A DNA stretch of 55,460 nucleotides, taken from assembly GCA_021778115.1 (NCBI GenBank), contig JAJYCS010000004.1, positions 1-55,460 of the forward strand. Direction: 5' to 3'. A program made the position numbers and the translations under genes. Numbering within the stretch: position 1 is the stretch's first letter; each line of letters begins with the position of its first letter. Source of the stretch: Deltaproteobacteria bacterium. Its GTDB lineage: Bacteria; Desulfobacterota; Desulfuromonadia; Geobacterales; Pseudopelobacteraceae. A model generated the notes under the pieces. The model was not told the DNA's origin and searched no databases. It worked only from the letters and a program-made list of their open reading frames with translations. Shown here one piece after another: positions 39,073-48,606 of the stretch.

Positions 39073-39354
39073 ATGACAAAAGCGGATATTGTCGAACGGA
39101 TTCATCAGAAGATCGGTCTCTCCAAGAAAGAGTCTGCCGAGATGGTGGAGATGGTCTTCGGTATCATGAAAACCACCCTTGAGGTTGGTGACAAGATCAA
39201 GATCGCCGGATTCGGCAACTTTGTCGTGAAGCAGAAGTCAGACCGTCGTGGCCGTAATCCCCAGACCGGTGAGGCTATCACCATCAGCGCCCGTCGCATC
39301 CTGACCTTCAAGCCCAGTCAGGTTCTCAAAAGCGCCATCAATAACGAGGAATAA
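39073..39354 (+). CDS. ihfA: Integration host factor alpha subunit
   Basis: 93 residues. HU/IHF fold: MTKADIVERIHQKIGLSKKES, the DNA-intercalating arm with GRNPQTGE and the C-terminal FKPSQVLKSAIN. Bends DNA with IhfB and commonly assists sigma-54 promoters, which is relevant to the NtrC-type activator in this window. ATG 39073 is chosen as the family start; GTG 39061 is upstream in frame. The pheT-ihfA-merR order is conserved. Confidence 0.94.
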   Translation: MTKADIVERIHQKIGLSKKESAEMVEMVFGIMKTTLEVGDKIKIAGFGNFVVKQKSDRRGRNPQTGEAITISARRILTFKPSQVLKSAINNEE

Positions 39355-39360
39355 GCACGG

Positions 39361-39729
39361 ATGGGGCTGGGGGTGGGTATGCGACCCTCTCTTCCGGATA
39401 AGACCTATTACAAGATCGGTGAGGTGGCCAGCCTGACCGCCTTAAAAAGTTCGGTGCTTCGGTTTTGGGAGACCGAATTCCCTTTTCTCTCCCCAGAGAA
39501 GAGTGCCAGCGGTCAACGGTTGTACACCAAACAGGATATTGCCCTGATTCAGCAGATCAAGCGGCTGTTATATCAGGAAAAATATACGATTGAAGGGGTC
39601 CGCAAACAGCTTTCTCCCCGGCGGACCCGCTGCCCGGAACCCCAGACTGCCGGGCATGTTCAGCACGAACTGCACACCATCCTGCTGCAGGTCAGGCAGG
39701 AGTTGCAGGCCCTTCGATCGTCATTGTAG
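39361..39729 (+). CDS. MerR-family transcriptional regulator
   Basis: 122 residues from ATG 39361, or 116 from ATG 39379 (MRPSLPDK), which is close to the start of related proteins; the sequence does not decide. The N-terminal winged helix reads [25 protein letters not shown], followed by [31 protein letters not shown], and a short C-terminal helix. There are no metal-binding cysteines as in MerR itself. Such genes always follow ihfA in this group, but the target is not known. It ends three bases before tRNA-Pro. Confidence 0.88.
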   Translation: MGLGVGMRPSLPDKTYYKIGEVASLTALKSSVLRFWETEFPFLSPEKSASGQRLYTKQDIALIQQIKRLLYQEKYTIEGVRKQLSPRRTRCPEPQTAGHVQHELHTILLQVRQELQALRSSL

Positions 39730-39732
39730 TTC

Positions 39733-39809
<77 letters not shown>

Positions 39810-39837
39810 AACAGTGCCCGGCCTCTCCGGGCAGCCG

Positions 39838-39866
39838 AAAGGCCCCGGTTCTTCCGGGGCCTTTTC
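39838..39866 (+). terminator. Terminator after tRNA-Pro
   Basis: AAAGGCCCCGG (39838-39848) pairs with CCGGGGCCTTT (39854-39864), loop TTCTT, then T. A smaller hairpin GCCCGG/CCGGGC lies just upstream near 39816-39832. Strong and probably bidirectional. Confidence 0.9.
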
Positions 39867-39935
39867 GTTAGGCGTTTTCTGCTTGCCGGCATCGGGACTG
39901 CCGTGGATGCATGCCATTGGTTGCTGTAATGTCCC

Positions 39936-39963
39936 TTGACAAACCGGACAGTTTCACTATATT
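39936..39963 (+). promoter_or_regulatory. Promoter of the yceD-rpmF-fab operon
   Basis: TTGACA (39936-39941) perfect -35, 16-nt spacer, TATATT (39958-39963), five of six. It lies 36 nt before the yceD start and just after the tRNA-Pro terminator. One of the best sigma-70 promoters in the window. Confidence 0.85.
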
Positions 39964-39999
39964 ACATCGTTTCTTGACCCCTTGAGGTTCGGGTCCCTT

Positions 40000-40539
40000 A
40001 TGAAGATAGCTATTGATCAGATCCGTGACGTCAGCCGTGAGTTCCACTTTCTTCAAGCAGCCGATCTCTTTCCGGTCTTGGCTGATATGGCGGCGGCCGG
40101 TGAATGTCGTTTTCTCGGTCCGGTTGAGGTGCATCTGACCGCTGCCCGGGAGATGGAGCACTACCGGGTGGAGGGGACGGTGACAGTACCGGTGCAGATG
40201 GCCTGCTCTCGCTGTCTGGCCTCCTTCGAACGGACGTTGTCTTCCCGTTTTACCATCTTCTTCCGGCAAGGATCATCCGTTGTGGCGGATGAGGATGAGG
40301 TAGAGCTGGAGGAGCGGGACCTGATCTCTGTACCGTTCAGCGGTGATGAGCTTGATCTGTCGCCGGAGATCGGCGAACAGGTCGCCTTGGCAGTGCCGTT
40401 CAAGCCCCTCTGTTCGGACGACTGCAAGGGGTTATGTCCACACTGCGGCACTGATCTGAACGTGTCGTACTGCGACTGTGGCCACGAGCTGGTCAATCTG
40501 AAATTTGCTGCATTAAAGGACTTCAAGATCCACCGTTAA
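40000..40539 (+). CDS. yceD: YceD/DUF177 protein
   Basis: 179 residues. MKIAIDQIRDVSREFHF start, then the DUF177 pattern VEVHLTAAREMEHYRVEGTVTVPVQMACSRCLASFERTL, and a Cys-rich end CSDDCKGLCPHCGTDLNVSYCDC that likely binds zinc. The family lies before rpmF in most bacteria and has been linked to 23S rRNA accumulation and ribosome assembly. ATG 40000 is used; TTG 39982 is upstream in frame and less likely. rpmF follows after 33 nt. Confidence 0.92.
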   Translation: MKIAIDQIRDVSREFHFLQAADLFPVLADMAAAGECRFLGPVEVHLTAAREMEHYRVEGTVTVPVQMACSRCLASFERTLSSRFTIFFRQGSSVVADEDEVELEERDLISVPFSGDELDLSPEIGEQVALAVPFKPLCSDDCKGLCPHCGTDLNVSYCDCGHELVNLKFAALKDFKIHR

Positions 40540-40572
40540 ACCTGGCCGTAGGGCCATAAAGGAGAATCAGCC

Positions 40573-40758
40573 ATGGCAGTACCCAAGAAAAAGACCTCTA
40601 AATCACGCAAGAATATGCGGCGTGCCCATGATTTTTTGACCGCCCCCTCGCTCTCAGTCTGTCCCCAGTGCAAGTCCGCCAAGATGCCGCATCGCGCCTG
40701 TCCTTCCTGTGGCACCTATAAAGGGAAGGAAGTCACCGGCGCTGCCCCCAAGGCGTAA
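40573..40758 (+). CDS. rpmF: Ribosomal protein bL32
   Basis: 61 residues. [20 protein letters not shown] and a four-cysteine zinc ribbon (CPQCKSA ... CPSCGTY). A zinc-containing (C+) paralogue, so sensitive to zinc supply in organisms that have a C- copy. AAAGGAG precedes it. Conserved between yceD and plsX. Confidence 0.97.
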   Translation: MAVPKKKTSKSRKNMRRAHDFLTAPSLSVCPQCKSAKMPHRACPSCGTYKGKEVTGAAPKA

Positions 40759-40779
40759 CCTCCCGCATTGTCTGAACAG

Positions 40780-41805
40780 ATGAGAGTTGCTGTCGATGCC
40801 ATGGGAGGCGATAACGCCCCGGCAGTGGAGGTCGCTGGCGCCGTTGCTGCCGCCCGTGAACTTGGCACTGCCGTTACCCTGGTGGGTGATGAGACCAGGC
40901 TCCGTCAGGAGTTGGACCGTCATGCCGTTTCCGGCCTGGATATTGCTATCCACCACGCCAGTGAGGTGGTGGGGATGCATGACTCAGCCTCCGATGCGGT
41001 CCGCAAGAAGCGGGATTCGTCGGTGCGGGTTGCCTTCGAGTTGGTGAAGGAGGGCAAGGCGTGTGCCGCAGTGAGCGCCGGCAATTCGGGCGCCACCATG
41101 GCGGCCGGGATGTTTGTCCTGAAGCGGATTGCCGGCATAGAACGGCCTGCCATTGCCCAGATCTTTCCCACCCTGAACGGTCAGACCCTCGTGTTGGATG
41201 TGGGGGGGAATGTCGACTGCAAACCGATCCATCTGGTGCAGTTTGCCATCATGGGACATGTGTATGCCACCCATGCCATGGGGCTTGCCAATCCACGCGT
41301 CGGTCTGTTGTCAAATGGTGAGGAAGACTCCAAAGGGAACGAACTGACCCGTGAGACCAACGCCATCCTCCGCCAAACCTCACTGAACTATCACGGCTAT
41401 GTGGAAGGTCGGGATATCTTCAGGGGAACGGTGGAGGTGGTGGTCTGCGACGGGTTTGTCGGCAATGTGGTTTTGAAGCTCTCGGAGGGGCTGGCCGAGG
41501 CGGCAGGCTCCATGCTGCGCCGGGAGATCTCCAACGATTTTGTCGCCAAGCTGGGGTACCTGTTTGTCCGCGGGGCCTTCAGCCGCTTCAAGAAGACCGT
41601 TGATTATGCCGAATACGGCGGCGCCCCCTTGATAGGCATTAACGGAGTCGGCATGATCTGCCACGGCGGTTCCAACGCCAAGGCGATCAAGAACGCCATC
41701 CGTTTTGCCAGCGACTACGCCAGACATGGTGTGACGCAGCGGATCGCCGAAAAGCTGTCGGAGAACTACGCTGCCCTGTTTCCCCGCAACGGCAGTACGC
41801 TGTAA
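40780..41805 (+). CDS. plsX: Phosphate acyltransferase PlsX
   Basis: 341 residues from ATG 40780 ([14 protein letters not shown], the family start); a TTG at 40768 would add four residues. Neither has a clear ribosome site, so translation may be coupled to rpmF. Family motifs [36 protein letters not shown] and [15 protein letters not shown] are present. PlsX converts acyl-ACP to acyl-phosphate for phospholipid synthesis by PlsY. Confidence 0.94.
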   Translation: MRVAVDAMGGDNAPAVEVAGAVAAARELGTAVTLVGDETRLRQELDRHAVSGLDIAIHHASEVVGMHDSASDAVRKKRDSSVRVAFELVKEGKACAAVSAGNSGATMAAGMFVLKRIAGIERPAIAQIFPTLNGQTLVLDVGGNVDCKPIHLVQFAIMGHVYATHAMGLANPRVGLLSNGEEDSKGNELTRETNAILRQTSLNYHGYVEGRDIFRGTVEVVVCDGFVGNVVLKLSEGLAEAAGSMLRREISNDFVAKLGYLFVRGAFSRFKKTVDYAEYGGAPLIGINGVGMICHGGSNAKAIKNAIRFASDYARHGVTQRIAEKLSENYAALFPRNGSTL

Positions 41806-41862
41806 CGGTTCATGGTGTTGCATGACGGAGGCGGCAGGATCGTTTCCGGGAAGGAAGGCCAT

Positions 41863-42846
41863 ATGCTGCGTGCCCGCATGACCGGGACCGGTTCTGCGGT
41901 TCCCGACAGGATCCTCACCAACCACGATCTGGAGAAACTGGTAGATACCACCGACGAGTGGATCACCACCCGTACCGGCATCAGGGAACGCCGTATCGCC
42001 GCCGCCGGCGAATATACCTCTACCTTCGCCACCCTCGCTGCCCGCCGCGCCCTTGCCATGGCCGGCATCACCCCCGAAGACCTGGACCTGATCATCCTCG
42101 GCACCGTCACGCCGGATTTTCCCTTTCCCGCCACCGCCTGTATCGTCCAGCACGAGCTGGGCGCCCACCATGCCGCCGCCTTCGATCTCTCCGCTGCCTG
42201 TTCAGGGTTTATCTATGGCCTGCATATGGCCGAGGCCCAGATCCGAAGCGGCATGGCCAAGAAGGTGCTGGTGCTGGGGGCAGAGGTGTTGAGCCGCGTG
42301 GTGGACTTCAGCGATCGCAACACCTGCATCCTGTTCGGCGACGGGTCCGGTGCGGTGGTGCTGGAGGCTGACAGCGGCGATCAGGGGATTCTCTCAACGC
42401 ATATCTTCACCAACGGCAGCCACTGGGGGCTGCTCCATCAGCCGGGGCCCGGCTCCCGCAACCCTGCCAGCGTTGCCGCGACCATTGACGACAAGCTGTA
42501 CTATCTGCGGATGGAAGGTAATGAGGTGTTCAAGCATGCGGTGCGGGCCATGGGGGATGCCGCTGTTGCCGCCTTGGAGGCCAACCAGATACACCCAGAC
42601 CAGTTAGCCCTGCTGATACCGCACCAGGCCAATCGCCGCATCATCGAGGCTACTGCCAAGCGGATCGGCCTGCCGGAGGAAAAGGTCTTCGTCAACCTGC
42701 ATAAATACGGCAATACCTCGTCGGCCTCAATACCGATCGCCTTGGATGAGGCCAACCGTGAAGGACGGCTTAAGTCGGCCGATCTGGTGCTGCTGGACGC
42801 CTTTGGCGGCGGTTTTACCTACGGTTCGGCCCTCATCAGGTGGTAG
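41863..42846 (+). CDS. fabH: 3-oxoacyl-ACP synthase III (FabH)
   Basis: 327 residues from ATG 41863, which follows GGAAGGA and begins MLRARMTGTGSAVPDRILTN. The upstream in-frame ATG at 41812 is rejected. Catalytic triad: Cys in DLSAACSGF, His in IPHQANRR, Asn in KYGNTSSAS. Condenses acetyl-CoA with malonyl-ACP to start fatty-acid chains. Conserved place after plsX. Confidence 0.95.
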   Translation: MLRARMTGTGSAVPDRILTNHDLEKLVDTTDEWITTRTGIRERRIAAAGEYTSTFATLAARRALAMAGITPEDLDLIILGTVTPDFPFPATACIVQHELGAHHAAAFDLSAACSGFIYGLHMAEAQIRSGMAKKVLVLGAEVLSRVVDFSDRNTCILFGDGSGAVVLEADSGDQGILSTHIFTNGSHWGLLHQPGPGSRNPASVAATIDDKLYYLRMEGNEVFKHAVRAMGDAAVAALEANQIHPDQLALLIPHQANRRIIEATAKRIGLPEEKVFVNLHKYGNTSSASIPIALDEANREGRLKSADLVLLDAFGGGFTYGSALIRW

Positions 42847-42876
42847 TTTACATCGTACGAACAAGGACACGTGATT

Positions 42877-43800
42877 ATGAGCAAAACCGCTTTTCTGTTC
42901 CCTGGCCAGGGATCCCAGTATGCCGGCATGGGCAAGGAGCTGGCGGAAAATTTTCCGATAGCCCGTCAGATCTTCGAAGAGGCCGATGAGGCCTTGGGCC
43001 TCAAGCTGTCTGCACTCTGCTTCAACGGGCCGGATGATGACCTGAAATTAACCTTCAATACCCAGCCGGCCATCCTGACCACCAGTATCGCCGCGCTCCG
43101 GGTGGTGCAGCAGGAAACCGGCCTGCAGGCCGATTTTCTGGCCGGGCACTCGCTGGGTGAATACTCGGCCCTGGTCTGCGGTGGCGCCCTGTCGCTGGCT
43201 GATGCCGTCCGTACGGTCCGTAGCCGTGGCGCCTTCATGCAGGAGGCGGTGCCGGTGGGGGTAGGGGCCATGGCGGCCATGCTGTCCATCGATGCCGACG
43301 AACTGGCGGCTATCTGTGCCGAGGCGGCCCAGGGCGAGGTGGTGGCACCGGCCAACTTCAACTCACCGGGGCAGATCGTGATCGCCGGTCACGCCACGGC
43401 GGTAAACCGCACCATTGAGATCGCCAAGGGAAAAGGTTTCCGCAAGGCGATGCTGCTGCCGGTCAGTGCACCGTTCCATTGTGCCCTGATGCAGCCGGCC
43501 GCCGATCGTCTGAAAGCCGTGCTGGATGCGGTACCGATGCATGCCCTGGCGCTGCCGGTGGTGACCAACGTGGAGGCTACCCCCAACCAGGACAGCGCCC
43601 GGGTGCGCGAGCTGCTGGTGCACCAGGTCTGTGCGCCGGTTCTGTGGGAACAGTCGGTGCAAGCCATGATTGCCCAGGGGGTTGCCCGTTTTGTGGAGAT
43701 CGGCCCCGGCAAGGTGCTGACCGGGCTGGTCAAGCGGATCAACAAGGAGATGACGTTGGTCAACATTGAGGATGCCGCAGGGGTCAAGGCCGCGGCCTAA
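42877..43800 (+). CDS. fabD: Malonyl-CoA-ACP transacylase
   Basis: 307 residues. FLFPGQGSQYAGMG start, catalytic Ser in AGHSLGEYSAL, and the His region VSAPFHCALM. Loads malonyl groups onto ACP. ATG 42877 has AAGGA nine bases before it; an in-frame GTG at 42871 is too close to that site. Ends 21 nt before fabZ. Confidence 0.96.
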   Translation: MSKTAFLFPGQGSQYAGMGKELAENFPIARQIFEEADEALGLKLSALCFNGPDDDLKLTFNTQPAILTTSIAALRVVQQETGLQADFLAGHSLGEYSALVCGGALSLADAVRTVRSRGAFMQEAVPVGVGAMAAMLSIDADELAAICAEAAQGEVVAPANFNSPGQIVIAGHATAVNRTIEIAKGKGFRKAMLLPVSAPFHCALMQPAADRLKAVLDAVPMHALALPVVTNVEATPNQDSARVRELLVHQVCAPVLWEQSVQAMIAQGVARFVEIGPGKVLTGLVKRINKEMTLVNIEDAAGVKAAA

Positions 43801-43821
43801 GCCGAACAAAGGAGTACGCGC

Positions 43822-44259
43822 ATGCTTGACATCAACCAGATTATGAAAATCCTGCCCCATCGCCACCCGTTTCTGCTGGTGGACCGGGTGCTGGAGCTGG
43901 AACTGAACAAACGGATCGTGGCGATCAAAAACGTCACCATCAACGAACCGTTCTTTCCCGGGCATTTTCCGGGCCATCCGGTCATGCCGGGGGTATTGAT
44001 AATCGAGGCCATGGCGCAGACCGCCGGTATCCTTGCCTATCAGTCCGATGAGGGCGTACGTGACAAGGTAACCTATTTTGTCGGCATTGATAACGCCAGG
44101 TTCCGCCGTCCGGTTATGCCGGGCGACCAGTTGGTGCTAGAGATTGAGGCCACCGGCTGCAAACGGGGTATCTGGGTCTTTAACGCCAGGGCCACGGTTG
44201 ACGGCAAACTGGTAACCGAGGCCGAGTTGAAGGCTACCTTTGCAGATAAACAGGCGTAG
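43822..44259 (+). CDS. fabZ: 3-hydroxyacyl-ACP dehydratase FabZ
   Basis: 145 residues. Hot-dog fold with [14 protein letters not shown], the catalytic His in [15 protein letters not shown] and Glu in [11 protein letters not shown]. Dehydrates 3-hydroxyacyl-ACP in chain elongation. In many relatives fabZ is found in the lpxD-fabZ-lpxA cluster; here it sits between fabD and fabG, with its own ribosome site AAAGGAG. Could be the only copy, moved, or an extra one. Confidence 0.95.
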   Translation: MLDINQIMKILPHRHPFLLVDRVLELELNKRIVAIKNVTINEPFFPGHFPGHPVMPGVLIIEAMAQTAGILAYQSDEGVRDKVTYFVGIDNARFRRPVMPGDQLVLEIEATGCKRGIWVFNARATVDGKLVTEAELKATFADKQA

Positions 44260-44284
44260 GCCGTCATAGGGAAAGGAGTAGGAG

Positions 44285-45022
44285 ATGCCGAAAGAGAAAG
44301 TGGCTGTTATCACTGGCGCATCGCGGGGGATCGGCAAGAGTATCGCCTTGGCGCTGGCGGCGCAAGGGGCCACGATTGTGGCTATGGATATGGATCAGGC
44401 CGCAACCGATGCGGTTGTCGCAGAGCTTCAGGCTGCCGGCACCACGGCCCTGGCCGTGGTGGGCAACGTTACCGTGACCGCCGACGTGGAGCGGATGATT
44501 GAGGCAGCCGTGGCGGCCTTCGGTCGGGTGGATATCCTGGTCAACAACGCCGGTATTACCCGGGATGGCCTCATCATGCGGATGAAGGACGAGGACTGGG
44601 ACGCCGTGTTGAGCGTCAACCTGAAAGGGGCGTTTCTCTGCAGCCGGGCAGCCTTCAAGGTGATGAGCAAGCAGCGTTACGGCCGGATCATCAATATCGC
44701 CTCGGTGGTGGGGCAGATGGGCAATGCCGGTCAGGCCAACTACTGCGCCAGCAAGGCCGGTCTGATGGGGCTTACCAAGTCTAATGCCCGCGAGATGGCC
44801 AAGCGGAACGTGACCGTCAATGCGGTGGCCCCCGGTTTTATCGCCACCGCCATGACCGACGCCCTGCCGGAGAAGGTGCGCGAGGAGCTGGCGGCCCAGA
44901 TACCGCTTGAGCGGTTGGGATCGGCAGAGGATATCGCCAATGCCGTGACCTTTCTGGCATCTGAGGCATCGGCCTATATCACCGGTCATGTCCTGTCGGT
45001 GAACGGTGGCATGTATATGTAG
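44285..45022 (+). CDS. fabG: 3-oxoacyl-ACP reductase FabG
   Basis: 245 residues, short-chain dehydrogenase. NADPH motif TGASRGIGKSIA, NNAGITRD, catalytic Ser in INIASVVGQMGN and Tyr/Lys in QANYCASKAG. Reduces 3-oxoacyl-ACP. GGAAAGGAG precedes the ATG. In the fab operon before acpP, separated by a 153-nt gap with its own signals. Confidence 0.96.
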   Translation: MPKEKVAVITGASRGIGKSIALALAAQGATIVAMDMDQAATDAVVAELQAAGTTALAVVGNVTVTADVERMIEAAVAAFGRVDILVNNAGITRDGLIMRMKDEDWDAVLSVNLKGAFLCSRAAFKVMSKQRYGRIINIASVVGQMGNAGQANYCASKAGLMGLTKSNAREMAKRNVTVNAVAPGFIATAMTDALPEKVREELAAQIPLERLGSAEDIANAVTFLASEASAYITGHVLSVNGGMYM

Positions 45023-45038
45023 CGGGAACCTATGGGAT

Positions 45039-45065
45039 GCCGGGAAAACCTCCCTACATCCCGGC
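45039..45065 (+). terminator. Hairpin after fabG
   Basis: GCCGGGA (45039-45045) pairs with TCCCGGC (45059-45065) across a 13-nt loop. No direct T tract, so at best partial termination. Confidence 0.35.
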
Positions 45066-45088
45066 GCCACTGGCGGTTAAATTTTGCT

Positions 45089-45117
45089 TTGACTTTTGCA
45101 GTGCCGGTTGCTAAGAA
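45089..45117 (+). promoter_or_regulatory. Possible acpP promoter
   Basis: TTGACT (45089-45094), 17-nt spacer, TAAGAA (45112-45117): a good -35 and a weak -10. ACP is needed in large amounts and often has its own promoter, which fits, but the -10 is poor. Confidence 0.35.
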
Positions 45118-45138
45118 GCAGGTGCGTTTTACGATGAC

Positions 45139-45158
45139 AAAACCTTGAACGGTTTTTA
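45139..45158 (+). promoter_or_regulatory. Small hairpin in the acpP leader
   Basis: AAAACC (45139-45144) pairs with GGTTTT (45151-45156), loop TTGAAC, then TA. It ends about 10 nt before the acpP ribosome site CGGAGGTGAG. Too weak for a strong terminator; a role in attenuation or mRNA stability is possible. Confidence 0.35.
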
Positions 45159-45175
45159 TCACACGGAGGTGAGAG

Positions 45176-45409
45176 ATGTCTGACGTCGCAAAAAGGGTAA
45201 AAGAGATTATTGCCGAACAGCTGGGTGTGGATGAGGCCCAGGTGGTTTCCGAGGCATCCTTTATGGATGACCTGGGTGCCGATTCCCTGGACACCGTCGA
45301 GCTGGTCATGGCTCTGGAAGAGGAGTTCGATATCGAGATTCCTGATGAAGATGCCGAGAAGATCCAGAGTGTTCAGGATGCCGTCGATTACATCACCGAG
45401 CATACCTAA
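45176..45409 (+). CDS. acpP: Acyl carrier protein
   Basis: 77 residues, acidic. The phosphopantetheine site is Ser37 in [14 protein letters not shown]; the C-terminal half has [19 protein letters not shown]. Carries growing acyl chains. Strong ribosome site GGAGGTGAG. Hairpins lie on both sides, which may tune its level relative to fabG and fabF. Confidence 0.98.
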   Translation: MSDVAKRVKEIIAEQLGVDEAQVVSEASFMDDLGADSLDTVELVMALEEEFDIEIPDEDAEKIQSVQDAVDYITEHT

Positions 45410-45433
45410 CAGCCGGTGATGCATAGTTTGCCA

Positions 45434-45460
45434 GAAAGGGGGGAACTGTTCCCCTCTTTC
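45434..45460 (+). terminator. Hairpin between acpP and fabF
   Basis: GAAAGGGGGGAA (45434-45445) pairs with TTCCCCTCTTTC (45449-45460) with one G-U and a three-base loop. No T tract, so it may stabilise the 3' end of acpP mRNA or stop part of the transcripts. Confidence 0.5.
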
Positions 45461-45494
45461 ACGTTGGTGCAACCATCAGGTTCAGGAGCAAGTC

Positions 45495-46730
45495 ATGAGA
45501 AGAGTCGTTATCACCGGGGTAGGCACGGTCTCGCCGCTGGGCACCGGTAACCGGAAAAATTGGGACGCCCTGGTTAACGGACGGTCCGGCATCGGCCCCA
45601 TTACCCGTTTTGATGCCAGTGCCTTTCCGGTTAAGGTGGCCGGAGAGGTCAAGGATTTCGACCCGGAGCAGTTTATTGAAAAAAAAGAGATCAAGAAGAT
45701 GGATCTCTTCATCCAGTATGCCATGGCAGCGGCCCAATTTGCCATGGAGGATTCGGGCCTTCGGATAACCGATGAAAACGCCGAGCGGGTCGGGGTGCTG
45801 GTGGGTGCCGGTCTGGGCGGTCTGCCCACCATCGAGAAGTACCACACGGCGCTCCTGGAGGGTGGATACAAGAAGATCACCCCGTTCTTTATCCCGATGC
45901 TGATTATCAATCTGGCCCCAGGGCATATCTCTATCAAGTACGGCGCCAAGGGTCCCAACGTCTCGTCGGTTTCGGCCTGTGCCACCGGTACCCACTCCAT
46001 CGGCGACGCCTATCACATCATCAAGCGTGGCGATGCCGACGCCATGATCGCCGGCGGCACCGAATCCACGGTGACCCCCCTGGGGATCGGCGGCTTTTCG
46101 GTCATGAAGGCCTTGACCGACAGCCGCAATGATTGCCCGGTACGTGCATCACGCCCTTTTGACAGGAGTCGTGACGGTTTTGTCCTGGCTGAAGGGGCCG
46201 GTATTGTGGTTATGGAGGAGTATGAGACAGCCAGGAAACGTGGTGCCAAGATCTACGCCGAAGTGGTCGGTTACGGCCTGACCGGTGACGCCTACCATAT
46301 GACCGCCCCGTCAGAAGGCGGCGAGGGGGCTGCCCGCTGCATGAAGATGGCCCTTAAAAATGCCGGGGTCAATCCTGAGCAGGTGGGCTATATCAATGCC
46401 CACGGCACCTCGACCCCCTTCAACGATCTGAACGAATCGCTGGCTATCAAGTCGGTTTTTGGGGAGCATGCCTACAAACTGATGGTTTCCTCCACCAAGT
46501 CGATGACCGGTCATCTCCTGGGTGCCGCCGGGGGACTGGAAGCGGTTATTTGCAGCATGGTGCTGGATACGGGCGTTGTGCCACCCACCATCAACTATGA
46601 AGAGCCGGACCCCGCCTGCGACTTGGACTATGTGCCTAACACGGCCCGGGAGGCCAAGGTGGAATACGTCATGAGCAACTCGCTGGGTTTTGGCGGCACC
46701 AATGCCACCCTGCTGTTCAAGAAGGCTTAG
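45495..46730 (+). CDS. fabF: 3-oxoacyl-ACP synthase II (FabF)
   Basis: 411 residues. Thiolase fold with Cys in [10 protein letters not shown], His in [12 protein letters not shown] and His in [15 protein letters not shown]: the Cys-His-His triad of elongating condensing enzymes. Extends acyl-ACP with malonyl-ACP. CAGGAG lies before the ATG. Followed after two bases by rpiB. Confidence 0.97.
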   Translation: MRRVVITGVGTVSPLGTGNRKNWDALVNGRSGIGPITRFDASAFPVKVAGEVKDFDPEQFIEKKEIKKMDLFIQYAMAAAQFAMEDSGLRITDENAERVGVLVGAGLGGLPTIEKYHTALLEGGYKKITPFFIPMLIINLAPGHISIKYGAKGPNVSSVSACATGTHSIGDAYHIIKRGDADAMIAGGTESTVTPLGIGGFSVMKALTDSRNDCPVRASRPFDRSRDGFVLAEGAGIVVMEEYETARKRGAKIYAEVVGYGLTGDAYHMTAPSEGGEGAARCMKMALKNAGVNPEQVGYINAHGTSTPFNDLNESLAIKSVFGEHAYKLMVSSTKSMTGHLLGAAGGLEAVICSMVLDTGVVPPTINYEEPDPACDLDYVPNTAREAKVEYVMSNSLGFGGTNATLLFKKA

Positions 46731-46732
46731 GG

Positions 46733-47182
46733 ATGAAGATCGCCATCGGTGCCGATCACGGCGGTTTTGAACTCAAGCAGGCCTTGATCCCCTTCCTGCA
46801 GGGGCGGGATATCGAGGTGTCTGATGCCGGTACGTATTCTGTTGAATCGGTGGATTATCCCACCTTTGGTGAATCGGTGGCCCTGCTGGTAGCACACGGT
46901 GAGGCGGATGCCGGGATTGTTATCTGCGGAACCGGTATCGGGATCTCGATTGCCGCCAACAAGTTGCCGGGAATTCGGGCGGCCTTGGTGACCAGCCCTG
47001 AGATGGCAACACTGGCCAAGCAGCACAATAACGCCAATGTGCTGGCCTTGGGTGGGCGTATCCTTTCAGTTGAGATAGCCGAAGCCTGTGTGGCAGCCTG
47101 GCTGGACGCCTCCTACGAGGGAGGCCGACATCAACGGCGTCTCGATAAGATTACCGAGATCGAAACAAAGAGCTGCCAGTAG
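46733..47182 (+). CDS. rpiB: Ribose-5-phosphate isomerase B
   Basis: 149 residues. MKIAIGADHGGFELKQALIPFL start with the conserved DHGG, catalytic Cys in GIVICGTGIGISIAANK, and the NNANVLALGGR motif. Interconverts ribose 5-phosphate and ribulose 5-phosphate. The fabF-rpiB-glyA order is found in related genomes. An Rpi relative (allose/galactose isomerase) is a less likely alternative. Confidence 0.94.
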   Translation: MKIAIGADHGGFELKQALIPFLQGRDIEVSDAGTYSVESVDYPTFGESVALLVAHGEADAGIVICGTGIGISIAANKLPGIRAALVTSPEMATLAKQHNNANVLALGGRILSVEIAEACVAAWLDASYEGGRHQRRLDKITEIETKSCQ

Positions 47183-47207
47183 CGCGAGTTGGTTACGGAG
47201 TTGGGAG

Positions 47208-47232
47208 CGGGGCTTGTAAAAGTCCCGTTTCG
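47208..47232 (+). terminator. Terminator-like hairpin between rpiB and glyA
   Basis: CGGGGCTT (47208-47215) pairs with AAGTCCCG (47220-47227), one G-U, four-base loop, then TTTCGTGTTT. Probable attenuator or terminator; glyA begins 55 nt further on. Confidence 0.6.
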
Positions 47233-47284
47233 TGTTTCCGGTTACTGTATACGAGTAGACCCCAGAAGATAAAGGAGCATGAGT

Positions 47285-48532
47285 ATGTCAATCCTTGAAC
47301 AGTTTGACCCCGCAGTCGCTGAAGCGATTCGTCACGAGACCGAGCGCCAGGAATATAACCTGGAACTGATCGCCTCCGAGAACTTTGTGTCCGAGGCGGT
47401 GCTGGAGGCCCAGGGTAGTGTGCTTACCAACAAGTACGCCGAAGGGTACCCGGGCAAGCGGTACTACGGCGGCTGCCACCAGGTTGACGTGGTGGAGCAG
47501 CTGGCCATCGACCGCGCCAAACAGCTGTTTGGCGCCGAGCACGCAAACGTGCAACCCCATGCCGGTTCTCAGGCCAACATGGCGGTCTACAACGCGGTCT
47601 GCCAGCCGGGGGACACCATTCTGGGGATGAACCTTGCCCACGGTGGGCACCTCACCCATGGCAGTCCGGTCAACTTCTCGGGCCGTTTTTACAAGGTAGT
47701 CCCCTACGGCGTTTCGCAAGGGACCGAAACCATCGATTACCACGAGGTGGAGCGGCTGGCGGTCGAGCACAAGCCCAAGATGATCGTGGTGGGCGCCAGC
47801 GCCTACCCCCGTATCATTGATTTTCCGGCCTTCCGTGCCATTGCCGATAAGGTCGGCGCGGTGGTGATGGTGGATATGGCCCACATCGCCGGTTTGGTCG
47901 CAGCCGGTCTGCACCCCAGCCCGGTGCCGTATGCCGAGTTTGTCACCACCACCACCCACAAGACCCTGCGTGGCCCCCGGGGCGGCATGATCCTCTGCCG
48001 TGAGCAGTTTGCCAAGACCCTTAACTCGCAGATTTTCCCCGGTATTCAGGGCGGACCGCTGATGCATGTGATCGCTGCCAAGGCGGTGGCCTTCAAGGAG
48101 GCACTGCAGCCGGAATTCAAGGTCTATCAGCAACAGATCGTCAAGAATGCCAAGGCGTTGTCCGAGGCGCTACTGGGGAAAGGCTTCAAGCTGACGTCGG
48201 GCGGTACCGATAACCACCTGATGCTGGTGAACTTTACTGGCACCGAGATTACCGGCAAGGCCGCCGAGGAGGCCCTGGACAAAGCCGGCATCACGGTCAA
48301 CAAGAACACCGTGCCGTTTGAGACCCGTTCTCCCTTTGTCACCTCCGGTATCCGGATCGGTACGCCGGCATGTACTTCCCATGGCCTGAAAGAGCCTGAA
48401 ATGGAGCTCGTGGCCGGTTTCATCGCCGATGCCATTGCCAATATCGGCAATGATGCCGCCTTGTCCGGCATCCAAAAGCAGGTGAACGGCCTGATGCGAC
48501 GGTTTCCGCTTTACGCCCACCGCCTCAAATAG
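47285..48532 (+). CDS. glyA: Serine hydroxymethyltransferase
   Basis: 415 residues. Fold type I PLP enzyme: [34 protein letters not shown] and the PLP lysine in [15 protein letters not shown]. Converts serine and tetrahydrofolate to glycine and methylene-THF. ATG 47285 is preferred because AAAGGAG is about eight bases upstream; ATG 47279 is too close to it. Last gene of the run, followed by a strong terminator. Confidence 0.97.
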   Translation: MSILEQFDPAVAEAIRHETERQEYNLELIASENFVSEAVLEAQGSVLTNKYAEGYPGKRYYGGCHQVDVVEQLAIDRAKQLFGAEHANVQPHAGSQANMAVYNAVCQPGDTILGMNLAHGGHLTHGSPVNFSGRFYKVVPYGVSQGTETIDYHEVERLAVEHKPKMIVVGASAYPRIIDFPAFRAIADKVGAVVMVDMAHIAGLVAAGLHPSPVPYAEFVTTTTHKTLRGPRGGMILCREQFAKTLNSQIFPGIQGGPLMHVIAAKAVAFKEALQPEFKVYQQQIVKNAKALSEALLGKGFKLTSGGTDNHLMLVNFTGTEITGKAAEEALDKAGITVNKNTVPFETRSPFVTSGIRIGTPACTSHGLKEPEMELVAGFIADAIANIGNDAALSGIQKQVNGLMRRFPLYAHRLK

Positions 48533-48537
48533 TCATC

Positions 48538-48589
48538 GCCGCCAAAAGAGAGCCTGCCGGTCGTACTGGCGGGCTCTCTTTTGGCGGAA
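48538..48589 (+). terminator. Long terminator hairpin after glyA
   Basis: GCCGCCAAAAGAGAGCC (48538-48554) pairs with GGCTCTCTTTTGGCGG (48572-48587), and the inside (TGCCGGT/ACTGGCG) also pairs through wobbles, giving a nearly continuous stem of over 20 bp. A/T tracts on both sides of the stem. Closes the fab-glyA unit. Confidence 0.85.
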
Positions 48590-48606
48590 ATAAGATGCGA
48601 AAGGTC

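Noticed and set aside
47183-47284. Glycine riboswitch before glyA
   Set aside because: The 102-nt gap has only a terminator-like hairpin and lacks the tandem aptamer pattern.
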